DNA of 64,000 nt. It comes from Ceratopteris richardii. Its lineage: Eukaryota > Streptophyta > Polypodiopsida > Polypodiales > Pteridaceae. Both the position numbers and the translations under genes were made by a program. The notes below the pieces were generated by a model. The model worked only from the letters and a program-made list of their open reading frames with translations, made no database searches and had not been told where the DNA came from. The stretch is from the NCBI GenBank assembly GCA_020310875.1, contig MU260073.1, positions 652,501 to 716,500 of the forward strand, written 5' to 3'. This document shows positions 13,230 through 25,260 of the stretch, in pieces (the first letter of the stretch is position 1; every line of letters starts with the position of its first letter).

Positions 13230-16200
13230 CTTTGGTCATGGATTGAAGGTTTCCACACATCCTTAGAAATTTTCTTCAAATATTCTAGTCTCTAGGAGGG
13301 TTCCTATGGATTCCTCTAACATGGTATGAGCAATCTTGATTAATTTCTTGTATATTTCAAGTCTTTCTTTTTCACGATCTGCTTTTGGATAGAATTTTTC
13401 ATGTTGCTCTAGACTAGGTCCTCTCTCTATCTTAGATTGATAGGCTTTCAACCACATGTTTAAGTCTTCCAGCATAGGATCCACTAGAATCCATCCTACA
13501 TAGTCCTATGTTTGTTTCCTCATCACTACATTTGCTTTCCTATTTGTTGAATTACTTTCTCAAAGTTCAGTCTTTGTTAGTGTCTTTTCTTCCTCTTCAA
13601 CTCTTTTCTAATCCACTTGCTTTTGATTTTTTCTCTCCTCACCTTCCATCTTTGAGTTTTTATTTAATTTTGAAGTGTCTTCGCGCTCCTTAGAGTCTTG
13701 TACAATTTGATTTGAAGACCCTAGCTCTTCCCTCTACCTTTTGTTACTCCTCTTTCCAAGATCTCCTTTGTTTTCACCCTAGTAATGGCCTTTAAAGGAA
13801 CATTGTATTCCTTGTCACTTCCAAAGGGTTCTATCACCTCGATTACATTGATTTGTGTGGTGGATGAGACTTTGTTAGGATTTTTAGGGAAATCTCGGAA
13901 CAAGTGTTTCTTATGACAATCATTGTAGTATCCTTCCCACACACGTGGGGGGGGGTGGGTGATATTGCATTGTACAATCCCTAATGAAATGGTGTCCTCC
14001 ACATCTATAACATGGTCCTCTCGGTGTTGGGGGTCTTGCTATGGGATTGTTTGGCATTGGGGCTCTTAGAGCTATGTAGATAAGGTTATCATATTCAAAT
14101 TGGTATGAGATTTGATATCCTTCATATCCATAATAATGTTGCTCATAGGCCTATTTATATTCTATGAGACTAGTGTCATAAGAGTAGTAATATCCTTGGA
14201 TTTGATCAAACCCTTAACTATGGTTATCTACATTTTTCAATAGGGTGACGGGCACAATAGCTCTCTCAAGATTTTTCTTATGTTTGTGCATACTTCACTG
14301 GTACTACATTTTGAGGATGTGGGACTTGTTTCCCTAGTACTGGTTGAGGTAAATTGTATCCTTGTATTCATAGGGTTTTTGTGCTATGGGTGGTCCTTGG
14401 TATGGGCCATATCTAGGGACCGCTCTACTTTGATCTCTTGGGGGGGTATCCATATGGCCTATGTTGTGGTGGTGGAGAGGGTCTACGTTGCCTATTGAAG
14501 GGACAATTTTTAGTGCCATGATTAGTGTATTTCTATTCAATATGAAAATATAAACTGGGTCCATGAACATGTTGCCTATTGTATTGATAGGGTTATGGGG
14601 GAACTAGTCCTCCTCTTACACAAGTATGCGATGGATGGTCCCCACCGCAATGCATGCATCTTTGTAACATGGGTATCTTTAAGGGATAATTTTCATAGTT
14701 TTTTTGTCCCTAGACACCTAATTTCTTAGCTATTAAGTCCACAAGTTCTTCTACATTGCTTGTCTAAGGTATTTTCAAGTCATCTACTAGGTTATCCTCT
14801 AGGTATATGCATTCTCATAGATACTCACTTAGTGCCTGCAATCCTTTCACATAAACCAAGGTGTTTAACATCCCATCGGTCAAGCTAATCAAGAATAGAG
14901 ATAACATCTTTTGTTGGGAGGGTCTCTGTGTTATGAGACATCTATCTACATATTGATTGAATTGTCAGGTTGTAGATTTTATGGACGCATTAGGAGTCTG
15001 TTTGAAGCTGTGGATTAAAGAAGAGGAGTTGTGCTTGATACCCCTCTTGATGAACTCACCAATGAATTCTTGAAAGAATTTCTCAATATTTACAAAACGA
15101 TCGAGATCGAGAGGTTGGAACCAAGTGAGTGCTATTTTAGTAAGGGTGACACCAAAAGATTTGTATTGGACAAAGAAGTCATCCACCTTGTACTTGGCTC
15201 TAGTGGTCGAAGGACAATAGGGACAAAAGGACGTACTGGTTGTATTCTTGTTCCACCTTCTTGTGGTGGTCTCATTTGAAAGAGTGGTCTATTCACATTT
15301 CCACTTCCTAGGTTTGCCTGATAGTTGGGATTGGTTCCATAAAGAAGTGTAGTTGTGGCCTGATTGGCACACTTTGTTGATAGGTTTTCCCTCAGGCTAG
15401 GTTTTTAGTGCTCTGTTGTGTCCTAGGAGGGTCCTAAGAGGTGGTTGCCTAATCTCTGAGAGGGAATAATGGCAACCCCAAATATCCCAATCTCGACTTG
15501 TCACGGTCATCAACATGCCAATATCTCCTTTTATTCTAGTCTAGGTAAGTAAGTCTAGATGATTCTCCAAGATCTTGTAGTTCATAGATAATGGCCGTGT
15601 TGATGCCTTCTCTTGGATAGGTGAGCTAGCTTGTAGCAGTTTGTCAAGTCTACTTACCATATAGACATTCATCAAGTCACCATCCTCAAGAAATTGATAT
15701 CCTCTCCGTACATTAGTGATAAATGGTTTTATTCGAGGAGTGTTCTAGTAGGATTTTTTGGTTCCTCAATGTCTTCTCTTTCATTCATTCTCTCAAGGTT
15801 TTTGGTCACTGCATATATGTGTCCTAATTTGTCCAAATAGAATCCTCCTTTGTATTTTACAACCAGTCCCTGCACAATCTCTCAATTTGTAGAATTCTTC
15901 ATTCTTTCCATAGACCTATTGAGGCCGTCTAGGTAGATAGGCAATCCATGCACACTGATGGAGATGTATTGAAGGGATGTCCTATAATCACCTTCTATTA
16001 CTGGCATGAGCCTTGCCAAAGGCATTGAGCAATGCATTACTTCTAAAGCCATAATGGGATCTCCTTTTGAGTAATTGGGTGTGTCCTAGTAGACAAAATG
16101 GATATTCTTTTGTGTGATACTTCCTAATGATGATATTACACTTCTTTCACTCCCTAGCACTCGTCCTCACCCTAGGTTCATTCACCACCCAGGACCTTGG

Positions 16201-16230
16201 GTCTCCTTGGGGTGATCTATCAAGTCTAGG
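13230..16230 (-). pseudogene. Gag remnant of element C
   Basis: Capsid/nucleocapsid (Gag) polyprotein of the same Ty3/gypsy family as elements G and J, with many stops. On the minus strand from about 16070 to 15780 there is an N-terminal region (GGFYLDKLGHIYAVT) matching residues after the J Gag start. The capsid segment lies at 15186-14965 (VQYKSFGVTLTKIALTWFQP, HNSSSLIHSFKQTP). A knuckle remnant at about 13930-13850 reads DCHKKHLFRDFPKNPN, corresponding to CQECGKEHLLRDCPKN in J. The conserved C-terminal block lies at 13484-13263 (LEDLNMWLKAYQSKIERGPS). The colinear match along the whole length shows this was a full Gag. It is not followed by pol. Confidence 0.8.
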
Positions 16231-16311
16231 GTGTGATTTAGATCAATAATTAAGAACTGGAAATTTTGATTTTTTCTTTTTAGAGTTCTTTTATGGCTCT
16301 TTCTATTTCCC

Positions 16312-17110
16312 ATGATACAATATACTTGCCTTCACACAATACATAATACCTCTCTAGAGGCGATACACGACACTTGGTGGCCTATGAGACATGATACCTC
16401 GATCTTGATGATATACGATAGGTATTCCTCCCATGATACACGATACACGATCTTGCAATACAATATTGGATTGGATGACGATACACAATACAGGTCATAA
16501 CCACAATACACAATACTACACACTAGTGATACACAATACTTAGGAGAGTAGATGATACACAATGTCTTAGCTAGATGATACATGTACAAGTCTAGTCGCG
16601 ATACACGATACTTCTCAATATCGACGATACACAACACTCAATGATCATGATGCTCAACTTGATCATACATGATACTTAGGTATCGTGATACATGGAGGAG
16701 TATAAGGTATCAGTGATACATGATACTTGCTAAGTATCGCAATGCACGAGAATTTGGTATCATGGTACCAAACTAGACCGATCATGATACTTGGACTTTT
16801 AAGAGTCATAAATTTTGCAATTTTTATATTTGTGGGTTCCTTGTGCTCTCTTGTCACCTCTACGTGCCTATGGTTACAAAAATGCTACTTATTCCCATGA
16901 TATGTCACTCATGATACTCAATTTGTGTCGTCTCATGCTTTGTGAGTGAGCAAGCAATTTTTTGAGTTATGCCTGATGGAATGCTCACCTCAAAGAGTGT
17001 GTAGCTCAACTTTCAAATCCAAACTAACTCTATGCACCGATCTCTAAACGATACTAGCTCCACGATACTTGTCGCCAGTTCACTTCATGATACTCGTATT
17101 CAAAAAAGTG
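16312..17110. repeat. Leader array of GATACACGATACT / GTATCGTGATAC words
   Basis: Between the Gag and the primer site of element C, words of the form gatacacgatact, atacacaatac and tatcgtgatacat recur about 25 times at irregular spacing. Many are near-palindromes around ATCGTGAT or ATCACGAT. The position in the element and the ATCG(C/T)GAT core parallel the arrays in elements I and J, though the flanking bases of the word differ. The ORFs that cross it are by-products of the repeat. Confidence 0.7.
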
Positions 17111-17432
17111 ATTGCAAATGTGTGACTTTTGGGTTTTAGTCTTTGCCGGTGACCAGAGACTCAAGGGAAAACTTGAAAATTTAATTGTTTTGTTTTATGA
17201 ATTTTTGGAATGAACTATCCTCTCTAATTCCACACACTCCTTCCTATTTCCTAATCTTAACTCCCTCACTCTCTCAACCCTAAACCTAAAAACTTGTCAC
17301 ACACATAAAAAGTGTATGAAGTAACAAGTGCAAGAACTTTTAGACCTTGGCAAAATTTTCAGATTACTTCTTCATGCTCACTATCTTCATGCCAATGCTA
17401 TAACCATCATAAAGGCACATTGACCGGAATGT

Positions 17433-17451
17433 TCCCTAGCAATGGTGCCCA
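17433..17451 (-). other. Primer-binding-site-like sequence of element C
   Basis: On the minus strand this reads TGGGCACCATTGCTAGGGA, a decayed form of the TGGCGCCGTTGCCGGGGA site seen intact in element J. It lies 3 bp inside the right LTR-like repeat, the expected place for the tRNA primer of minus-strand synthesis. Confidence 0.6.
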
Positions 17452-17454
17452 AAA

Positions 17455-17745
17455 ATGTGTGTACTGAAGCTCACAATGCCTCAGGAACTTGTGACAAAAG
17501 AGACTATACCTCAATCATCAACGACTTCATATAGTGGTGGATTGACACATTGGTTAAATTATCAATCCGTGGACTTAGACCATAACAGATTTATGAGGAC
17601 ATGTGCTCTCATGATGGTTAATGGATTGAATGAGCAAAGAAGGTATGCAAATTAGGTCTAACTACCTCTCACGTCACCTATCTCACTAGAAATGTGTATC
17701 CCAATACTATGGAGAAGAAGATACACAGACAAGAAGAAATTTAAA
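17455..17745 (-). repeat. Right (5') LTR-like repeat of element C
   Basis: Direct copy of the left repeat with an internal deletion of about 300 bp (between 17700 and 17705). Next to the primer site, so this is the 5' LTR in element orientation. Confidence 0.68.
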
Positions 17746-18189
17746 AAATTTAGCTTATTCATTCTTCACAAGGGAAAAAATTCATTACAAAGAGTCACCA
17801 AGTGACTTATATACATGTGCCCTAAAAATGGTTCTTTCACATAAGAGACTGACACTTTTCCTATAAATCACTAAGTTTACATTCTTCAAGGATCATGCAT
17901 CTAGAGGAATCCTAAAGAGCATTTACATGGCTTCTAGAAGATTTTATAGAGGGACTTTGAAAAATAAAAAATGGGCCAAATATGAAAATTTTTGGACCCC
18001 CTCTTCTCTTCTTTCTCTTTCCTTTTTCCTTGTCTCTTTGTCTTTAGTCCTCTACAACACGTACATTGAAGAGGTGCACACGGAACCATTTTTGACTAGC
18101 AGGGTATTGAGCTTTAACTATCCTATTAATAATTGGCACCCACATCATTTCATATGCGCTCCAAAGCTAGTAATCTCGAGCTGATAGAA
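17746..18189. other. No gene seen
   Basis: Possibly the outer part of the element C 5' LTR; nothing recognisable. Confidence 0.35.
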
Positions 18190-18600
18190 CTACCCACAAT
18201 TATATTGAGAGTTTCTAGCTTTCAAGTTTGTAATGAGTGCATTATGATATGAAATGAACCCAAAACTGTTAGAAATGGTGTGATGTTCCCAATCATTGGT
18301 GAGGTTAGATGACCAGTAAAACGAGTAGAATCTCGTTGCATAAAAAATTTCCCCTTTTTTATTGTTGTCCAATGAGAGAGAGAGATGTCTTTGAGGTGAA
18401 GATATTGTTGCACATGTGTCAGTCCCTTTTTTTTCCATTGCATTAATAACTTGCACCCATTTTTGGTATCTATCAATGTAATAAGTTACCATATTAAAAT
18501 CACCCATTAGAATAAGAGGGAGAGAGGGGGCAAGTGAACTCCAACACAATGTATACCAAAATCAAGTTTCGGAGCACAAATTGACATAATACATATACTA
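18190..18600 (-). pseudogene. LINE endonuclease-domain remnant
   Basis: Fragment of a non-LTR retrotransposon ORF2 from the endonuclease/exonuclease/phosphatase domain. The minus strand reads LPLILMGDFNMV, the GDFN motif of these nucleases. After a frameshift, segments like FYWSSNLTNDWEHHTIS and HNALITNL follow, matching the usual ...LDRFYVS...SDHxPI end of the domain. There is no RT downstream. It is truncated on both sides, as is usual for plant LINE debris. The domain assignment rests on these motifs only. Confidence 0.6.
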
Positions 18601-18689
18601 TATGGCTGAATTTTTGGACCACAGTCCATGATGTCTCCAAAACTTCTGAATTCTAAAAATATATCTCATAATTGCTTTCCACTAAATCT

Positions 18690-21600
18690 TGAGCTAACTG
18701 TGCATGAAGTTGGATACTTGAGAAACTACAAACTGAATGTTCACATGTGTATTACATAGATATATCAAGCAACCAACTCCTTGACTATATAATGTAGCTC
18801 CAAATGGTTTTGAATTTGCTCCCGATTGAATTGACACATTATCCATAGGTGTTTGCATAGGCTTGGAATCTGTCATCTCAAACCTTTCCAACATTTCTCA
18901 ATGTATTTTTGTTGTGTCATGAAGGTACACTCATCTCTGAAATATGAATTAAATCCCAAGATAATAATGCAAAATACCTAAATAAATTACATCAAATGTA
19001 TGCTTAAGCTCTGATTTAAAGGATTGAAGTTCTGAATCCTTGGGACTTTTTGTTGGAATCCATGTCCAATAATTCTTCGTCCATACGAACCTGAAACTTC
19101 ATAGAGTGTTGGAATTTGGGGCCCCAGGATCGTTCCAATACTAAAACCTCTTGAGCATACACAACTTAATTGACAAGATGATAAGTGAGATAGAGAAAGA
19201 AAGAGATCTTGAGACAAGGATAGGGAACGTAAGCTGGATGCTTACTTCACTAAAATAATAGATGTCCAAATTACAACATGGGAGTACTACTCAACCATAT
19301 AAAGTGGTGCACTCACTAATGGAAGAATAAGAAGATGATGATACAAAATTTAGATTATGTCAAAATAATCTAAGTGTGTGTGAAGAGAATGAAGCAACGA
19401 AGCTAACAAAATAGTGTAACGAAATTGTAAATCAACCACAAGGTTAACTCACAAAAGATAGTTACCACCACCTCGTAGAAGACTTCCTGCTGCAATGAGA
19501 GTATCCTCTCCTTCACCACAACTTCACCTCCTTCAAGAGTGTGAGAACACTCTGTCTTCAAGAAGATCTCCAAGCTCTAGATCTTTGAGTGAGTGATTAT
19601 ACAAGGAGCCAAGAGCCTCCTAGCCAAGAGCCTCCTTATATAGTAGTTGTAACTATTTGAAAAGCTTTATAAAAAGCTACGATCGTAATCCATATCGTAA
19701 TCCATGAAAAAACAAAAACGTAAAGCTCCTTCGCTTTCTATATGCGATCATAAACAAAAACGTAAGTTTTATGCTTTTGACTTTGTTATCTTTTAACTTT
19801 GTAAAAGATGGTTTCACACTATGAAGTTTCAGGTTCGTATGGACGAAGAATTATTGGACATGGATTCCAACACTTTTCATGATCATATCATCAACATATA
19901 TGATAATAATAATAATAATCAAAACATATTTCTCAGCTTTAACATAAAGAGTGGGAGCTGCATCTGAGTTTCCAAAACCAATAGATAGAAGATAGACATG
20001 TATCTTCTCATACAAGCTATTGGTGTCTACTTTAGTCAATATAAATATTTGATAAGTTTGCATACTAATTTCTCTTTACCAGACTCTTCAGAACCTTCTA
20101 GCTGCTGAACATAAACATCTTCATGAAGATCACCATTAAGAAATGCAGTTTTGATATCTAACTGGTATATTTTTGAACCCAAGAATGCAGCTAAAGAAAG
20201 TATTATTGTGACTACTATCATTCTAGATGTAGGAGCAAAAGTCTCATCATAGTCAATACCTTTCTTTTGTGCATAAACTTTGACAACTAATCTTGCTTTA
20301 AACATGTCTATAGTACCATCTACTTTTCTTTTGATTTTGAAGATCCAATTAACACCAATGGCTATTTTACCTTTTGGTAACTCATAAAGCTTCCATGTTT
20401 AATTCTTATGAATAGAATCAATGTCTTCTTGCATATCTTTCTTCCATACATGACTATATAGTGCATATTGAACACTAGTTGGTTCATTCTCAACTTAACT
20501 AAGAGCAAGAATACTATCAATCTCAAATTTTTTTGCATAATTTAACTGGTGTGCTTGTTGTATCCTTGTTTGACTTCTGGTTCTTTCAGTGTATTCCTTT
20601 ATACTTTTCTACTTTGATGTTTGATATAAAAACTTTGATGTATCCTTGAAAAGTGGTGGAATCCATCCTCATTCTTTAGTATCTCTATCTTCTGAAACTT
20701 TGGAACCTTCTCCAACTTCATAAGTCGAAACTTCAAGAGGTATTGATGATGGACTAGGTACTGTTGTAGGCAATGTAACTCTCTCTTCACCTTTATCAAG
20801 TGCATCTTTTAGGGTTTGAGAAGCTTCATCACCCCTCTTGTATCGATGAATACAATAATTCAAATTCCTTTTGAAAAATGCATAGTCATATGATTTTATG
20901 AAATTTGGAATCTCTTCCTTCTTATAATAAATCTAACTTTCTACTATATATGCATTGTATGAGAGTAGGATATCACATGTGATCTAGAACATAAAATCTA
21001 CATCCTTTGCTTTCAATTGCATAACCAATAAAGACCACTTTAATGGCTTTCACATCAAGCTTACCATGATCCTTGATTTCAATGTGAACATAAGTTGGGG
21101 GACCAAAAACTTTGAAGCAACTCACATTGGTTTTTTTTCCATAATAAGCTTCATAAGGTGTAATGAACTTCAAAGATTTTGTGGAAGACCTATTTAGAAT
21201 GTGATTAGCCATGTGCACTGCATCAAACCAAAACTTGGGAGAAAGCTTTTTGGATGAAATCATACTATGCAGCATCTCAACAAGTAAGTATCCTATTCTT
21301 TCTCTTTGCAAAACCACTCTATTCTCGAGTGTAAGCAATAGCGAGTTGATGAGAGATACCTTTGTCTTCAAGAAAAGACTTAAAATCTTTAGATCTATAT
21401 TCTCCCCCTCTATCACTTCTCAAAATTTGGATCCCTGATTGACTTTCATTTTCAACCATAGATAAGAATATTTTAAAAGCAAGAAAAACTTCTAACTTCA
21501 CTTTAAGACCATAAATCAATGAATATCTTGAGCAATCATTAATAAAAGTAACAAAGTACCTGAAACCTTGAATAGAATCTATTCTCATCAAACCATTCAC

Positions 21601-22260
21601 ATTTGAATGTATAATTTGCAACTTCCTTGTGGCTATGATGTATCCATCCTTCTTGAAAGATAGTTTGTGAAGACATCCTTCACATGACTCTATATCATCT
21701 GGTAAAGCAAAAATACTAAAAATCTCCACCATACCCAATCTTTGATATGCTTCTGACCTCTGTAATTGATATGGCCAAATCTAGCATGCCATGAATTCAT
21801 ATTCTCCTTAGGTGTAGTAGACCTAGCAACATTAGCACGAGTAATTTTGGATAGCACAAACATGCGACTTCTATTTTCACCTTGAAGCAGAAAATGCTCC
21901 TCATTAGGTGAGAGGGTCTGACATGAAACTTTCTTAAAAATAACTTTATAACCATCTGACAAGAAAGTAGAGATAGAGAGTAAATTCTTCTTCATGTTTG
22001 GAACATAAACAACATTGGAAATTGTGAAATTTCCATTTGCTCTGGACTTAAGGTCTACTTACCCAACATCTATAACATCTAAATCATGACCATCTACAAT
22101 GGGCGCTCTTCTTCCTGAAGAGTTAGAAAGGGAAGAGAATACCTTTCTACAACCTATCATATGCTTAGTAGCTCTAGAATCAATAATCTAGGGATTATCT
22201 AAAATTGCATTTAATGTTGCCTGATCAAAAGCTAAAATTGCATCATCTTCAACATTATTA
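18690..22260 (-). pseudogene. Decayed Ty1/copia protease-integrase-RT (element D)
   Basis: Minus-strand copia polyprotein in broken frames. Protease at about 22200-22070 (DSRATKHMIGC, catalytic DSG now DSR). GAG-pre-integrase at 21995-21690 (NLLSISTFLSDGY, WHARFGHINYRG). Integrase core at 21738-21000 (LQIIHSNVNGLM, LRSDRGGEYRS, then MANHILNRSSTKSL and TPYEAYYG). RT at 20305-19880 (ARLVVKVYAQKKGIDYDETFAP, LDIKTAFLNGDLHEDVYV, IYVDDMIMKS) and again at 19045-18694 (DLGILHYYLGI region, RFEMTDSKPMQTPMD, GCLIYLCNTHVNIQFVVSQ). The integrase-before-RT order defines copia. RT is split by an 822-bp insertion. LTRs were not identified and RNase H is missing. Confidence 0.85.
19051..19872. mobile_element. 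822-bp insertion with perfect 54-bp terminal inverted repeats
   Basis: The left end (19051, tgttggaatccatgtccaat...) and the inverted right end (to 19872) are identical for 54 bp. The element is flanked by CTTTT on both sides (19046-19050 and 19873-19877). It lies inside the element D RT, and the reading frame resumes across it (YVDDMIMKS on one side, the LGILHYYLGI segment on the other), so the empty site is clear. It carries no long ORF. A TATA-like ccttatatagtag lies near 19630. TG...CA ends and a 5-bp target duplication suit a solo LTR; a long TIR suits a MITE. I cannot decide which. Confidence 0.8.
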
Positions 22261-22539
22261 TCTATGCTTTCTTCTTCTCATAAAAAATCCATATTTTGCA
22301 TTCTGTTATGAAATGACCTTTTGCAAGATCTATTTGAGGTATAATATTCCTATTGATGCCAATAGCAGTATATGAAAGCGCTAGTCCATCCCTTGAATCT
22401 CATCTAGATTGCTATTCTATGGGAAGTAATCTGGAAGTAGTACAAACTCCTGATGATGAAAAAGTTTCTTCTTCTTCACTAACCTCCTATTGAGGAGAAA
22501 TAGGAACAATAGTTCTCCTAGAATGGAATTTCAACTAAT

Positions 22540-23010
22540 GAAGGCAAAACCAAGGCGATAATGAATCTACTAAAGGCTAGGAATGTCAAAGGAGTATACA
22601 ATTTCATGGTCCATTGTGGATATTACTGTAGGTTTGTCCACATGTATGCAATCATTGCTAGATCACAATATGCTTTGACTATAAAATTTGAATGGATAAA
22701 AGAGTGTGAAAAATTCTTTGAAGAGTTGAAACATAAGTTGGTTGCATGTCCCATGTTGAAAGTACCAAAATGGAATAAGATCTTCCATGTACATGTTGAT
22801 ACATCCACCCATGGTATAGATCGATATTAACTCAGCTTACTAATGAAGGTAGGTTTGATTTTTCCCATTGCATATGCTATTCGATAGCTCAACAATGTAG
22901 AGAAAAGTGAAGGCTTAGAAATGATATACATGGCCAAGGAATAATATTAGGTCTAGTATATCAATTGTCGTTTGCTAAAATCAAGGGAAAAAGTGTATAT
23001 ATACACTATT
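22540..23010 (+). pseudogene. Ty3/gypsy RT-RNase H fragment (element E)
   Basis: Plus-strand text from the connection between RT and RNase H of a gypsy element: VYNFMVHCGYYCRFVHMYA, then FEWIKECEKFFEELKHKLV and FHVHVDTSTHGID, followed by a degraded LNNVEKSEG segment. These correspond to the usual GxxxYYRRFI, FxWxxxCxxAFxxLK and HxDAS motifs. It is a scrap of under 500 bp, wedged between copia remnants D and F. Confidence 0.75.
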
Positions 23011-23775
23011 GTCTTAGTCAAAAGTAGTGACAACCCTTCCACTCATTTCTTGAGTTCTCATTGTAATCCACCCAAAGCCCTTGGAGGCCTCCAACACAAC
23101 CATGTACTCTATTTTACTTTTCAATACATATACATGAAGATTTCATCATCATTTGTATCTACTCTTCACTGTTGATGTCCATAGCTCAAGTCTATCAACT
23201 TCTAAAAGTTGTTGAAGTGACGTTATGGTGTCATTGACTTATTTATTGATTGAATCATGAAGATAGCTCTCTTATAAATGTTTCTACAAAATATAATAGC
23301 CATTGGAGCTTTCATGTAGGGATATGATGACATCTCCATGATAGTCTATTTATATCATCTACTTCTTGAAAAGTTCGGATCACACTTATGACTTCTTAGA
23401 TATATGGCTCACTGCATAGTCACCCTAAATTCATGATTTTTTTTTTTAGCTCATTTTCCTTCCTATTTGAAGCTTTGCAAAAATAATTTTTTCAGTTCAT
23501 AGTAGGGTTTTCTAGGAGACTTCTTCCATAAATAGAAGTTTTTCTATATATCTGAAATCTCTAACTGTTGTCTGTCTTGAAAAAAATAATTGAGATCAAT
23601 GATCCAAGGTAATATATTCATATTATTGCATATATTCAAAGCTTAGAAAGTCTATTAGAGTTTCCAAGAAAGAAATAGGCTGGTCTTTAGCAAATTTTTG
23701 CAAAGATCTACTCATCTCTGCAATCTAGCATCACTTTTCATAGTGGTATTAGATTATCATCATAGTTTATACATT
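23011..23775. other. No gene seen
   Basis: AT-rich sequence without recognisable coding or repeat structure. Confidence 0.5.
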
Positions 23776-25260
23776 ATGGTTGATGGTTTCCCTTCATCAA
23801 TTGACAAATTGGATCAAAGAGACTATTCAACATGGTCTCTAAGGATGGAAGCATACTTGCTAGGAAGAAATATTTATTGATACATATTTGGAGATTAGGT
23901 TGTGCCTATGCAAAGGACCAAAGGACAAAAATGAGGATCAAGAAAGGTTGAACACATGGTATGCAAAGGATGCTTTGGCAATATCATACATTTTAGAATC
24001 TATTTTTTATTTCTTAATTCTTTACATTAGGAGCTATAAGAAATCACAAGAGACTTGGAATGATTTGGATGCATTCTTCTCTTCAAGCACGAATGCCAAG
24101 AAGAATCAACTCTGGATGGATTTCAAATCACTCAAGAAGTAGCCCAAGTAAAATGTCATGAATTTTTTCAAAAAGATGTAGGATATAGCTTATCAATTAG
24201 GATATAGATGATGAGTCATAGATGAGAATAAATTTTTAGACAATTCTTCAATGGAATCAAAGTAAATGACAAGTGCGAAGCATTCATAAATGCCATGGAC
24301 TTGCACATGGACATGCAAGTAGTAGACTTCAACACACTCATACGAGAAATTGTCAGTCATGAAGCCAAGCGTATGAAGAATCGTCAGACACTAAAAGGTA
24401 ATCAATCTTCTATCCTTCATAGAGATTAAAGTAGAAGTAATGACAAAGGAAAAGGCAATAAATTTGATGAAGAAACAAGACCCTCCCAAGCTAACATTGA
24501 AGGTAGAGGTAGAAGTTCAAGACAAAGAGGTGGAGGTGGTACAAAATGTGGGAGGAGATCTGAAAGATCTAGATCTTGTGCCATATATTGATTAAACAAC
24601 AATATCATTGAGCATTGTTTCAATAATCCAAGGAACATGAGAGGAAGATGATATAATAGAGAAGCATATGGAACTCCTAGAGATAGATACAACAACCCTT
24701 ATGAATATAAAAACAACTGCTATAATAACAATAACAACTATCAAGGAGGCTAGGAAAAAGAGACTACAACAATTACACTTATGATGAATCTCAAGAGGAT
24801 TCACTTCTGCTCGTGAACATGACAACTAAGTGAGGTAAATCAAATGAGTATGTGTTCTATATTGATTCTGGATGTTCAAATCAACTAGTAGAAAATGTAG
24901 CACTACCCTCAGATTTGGAGACCTAAAGAACAAACATGAGGTCCAAATAGGAGATGGCACAAGGCACCCTATGTAGAAGATTGAAAATGTGAAGACATAA
25001 AATGGTAACATGAATTTGTTGAGCCGAATTCTCTATGTACCTAGTATTAGAAAGAACTTTATAAGTGTAGGAACAATTGTGGAAAAAGGATTGTAGGTGA
25101 GTTTCACAAAGTATGGGCCCTATGTAGAGGAACCATACATAGGATTCAAGAAGATAACTAAAGGAGAAAAGACAGGTAGATTGAGAACTACGGGAACTAT
25201 AAAGCACGGATCCTATGAAGGATATTTGGCTTATTCTTCCCCTTGTACCCTATCTTAAAG
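23776..25260 (+). pseudogene. Ty1/copia gag-protease remnant (element F)
   Basis: Starts at an ATG with FPSSIDKLDQRDYSTWSLRM, the typical N-terminus of a copia Gag (GxNYxxWxxxM). Capsid text continues in broken frames to about 24400 (KCEAFINAMDLHMDMQVVDF). A basic glycine-rich segment follows, then a knuckle-like stretch (IIEHCFNNPRNMRG). The protease is at about 24855 (VFYIDSGCSNQL, with the catalytic DSG intact), followed by a VPS..RKN..SVG segment near 25040. Stops and frameshifts are frequent. No integrase or RT follows, so the copy is truncated where element G begins. Confidence 0.75.

Larger units (their letters stand above)
12597..17745 (-). mobile_element. Gag-only LTR retrotransposon (element C)
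   Basis: Two direct repeats (12597-13185 and 17455-17745) flank a minus-strand interior. In element order it holds a primer-binding-site-like sequence, a leader with a palindromic repeat array, and a Gag remnant that ends almost at the left repeat. No protease, RT or integrase text fits between Gag and the left repeat, so this copy appears non-autonomous, or lost pol by deletion. Its Gag and leader layout match elements G, I and J in this window, which could have mobilised it. Exact LTR ends and a target duplication were not found; the right repeat lacks about 300 bp present in the left one. Confidence 0.65.

Noticed and set aside
24426-25207. Minus-strand hydrophobic ORFs that look membrane-like
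   Set aside because: Antisense to the copia Gag/protease remnant F; hydrophobicity follows from T-rich complement.
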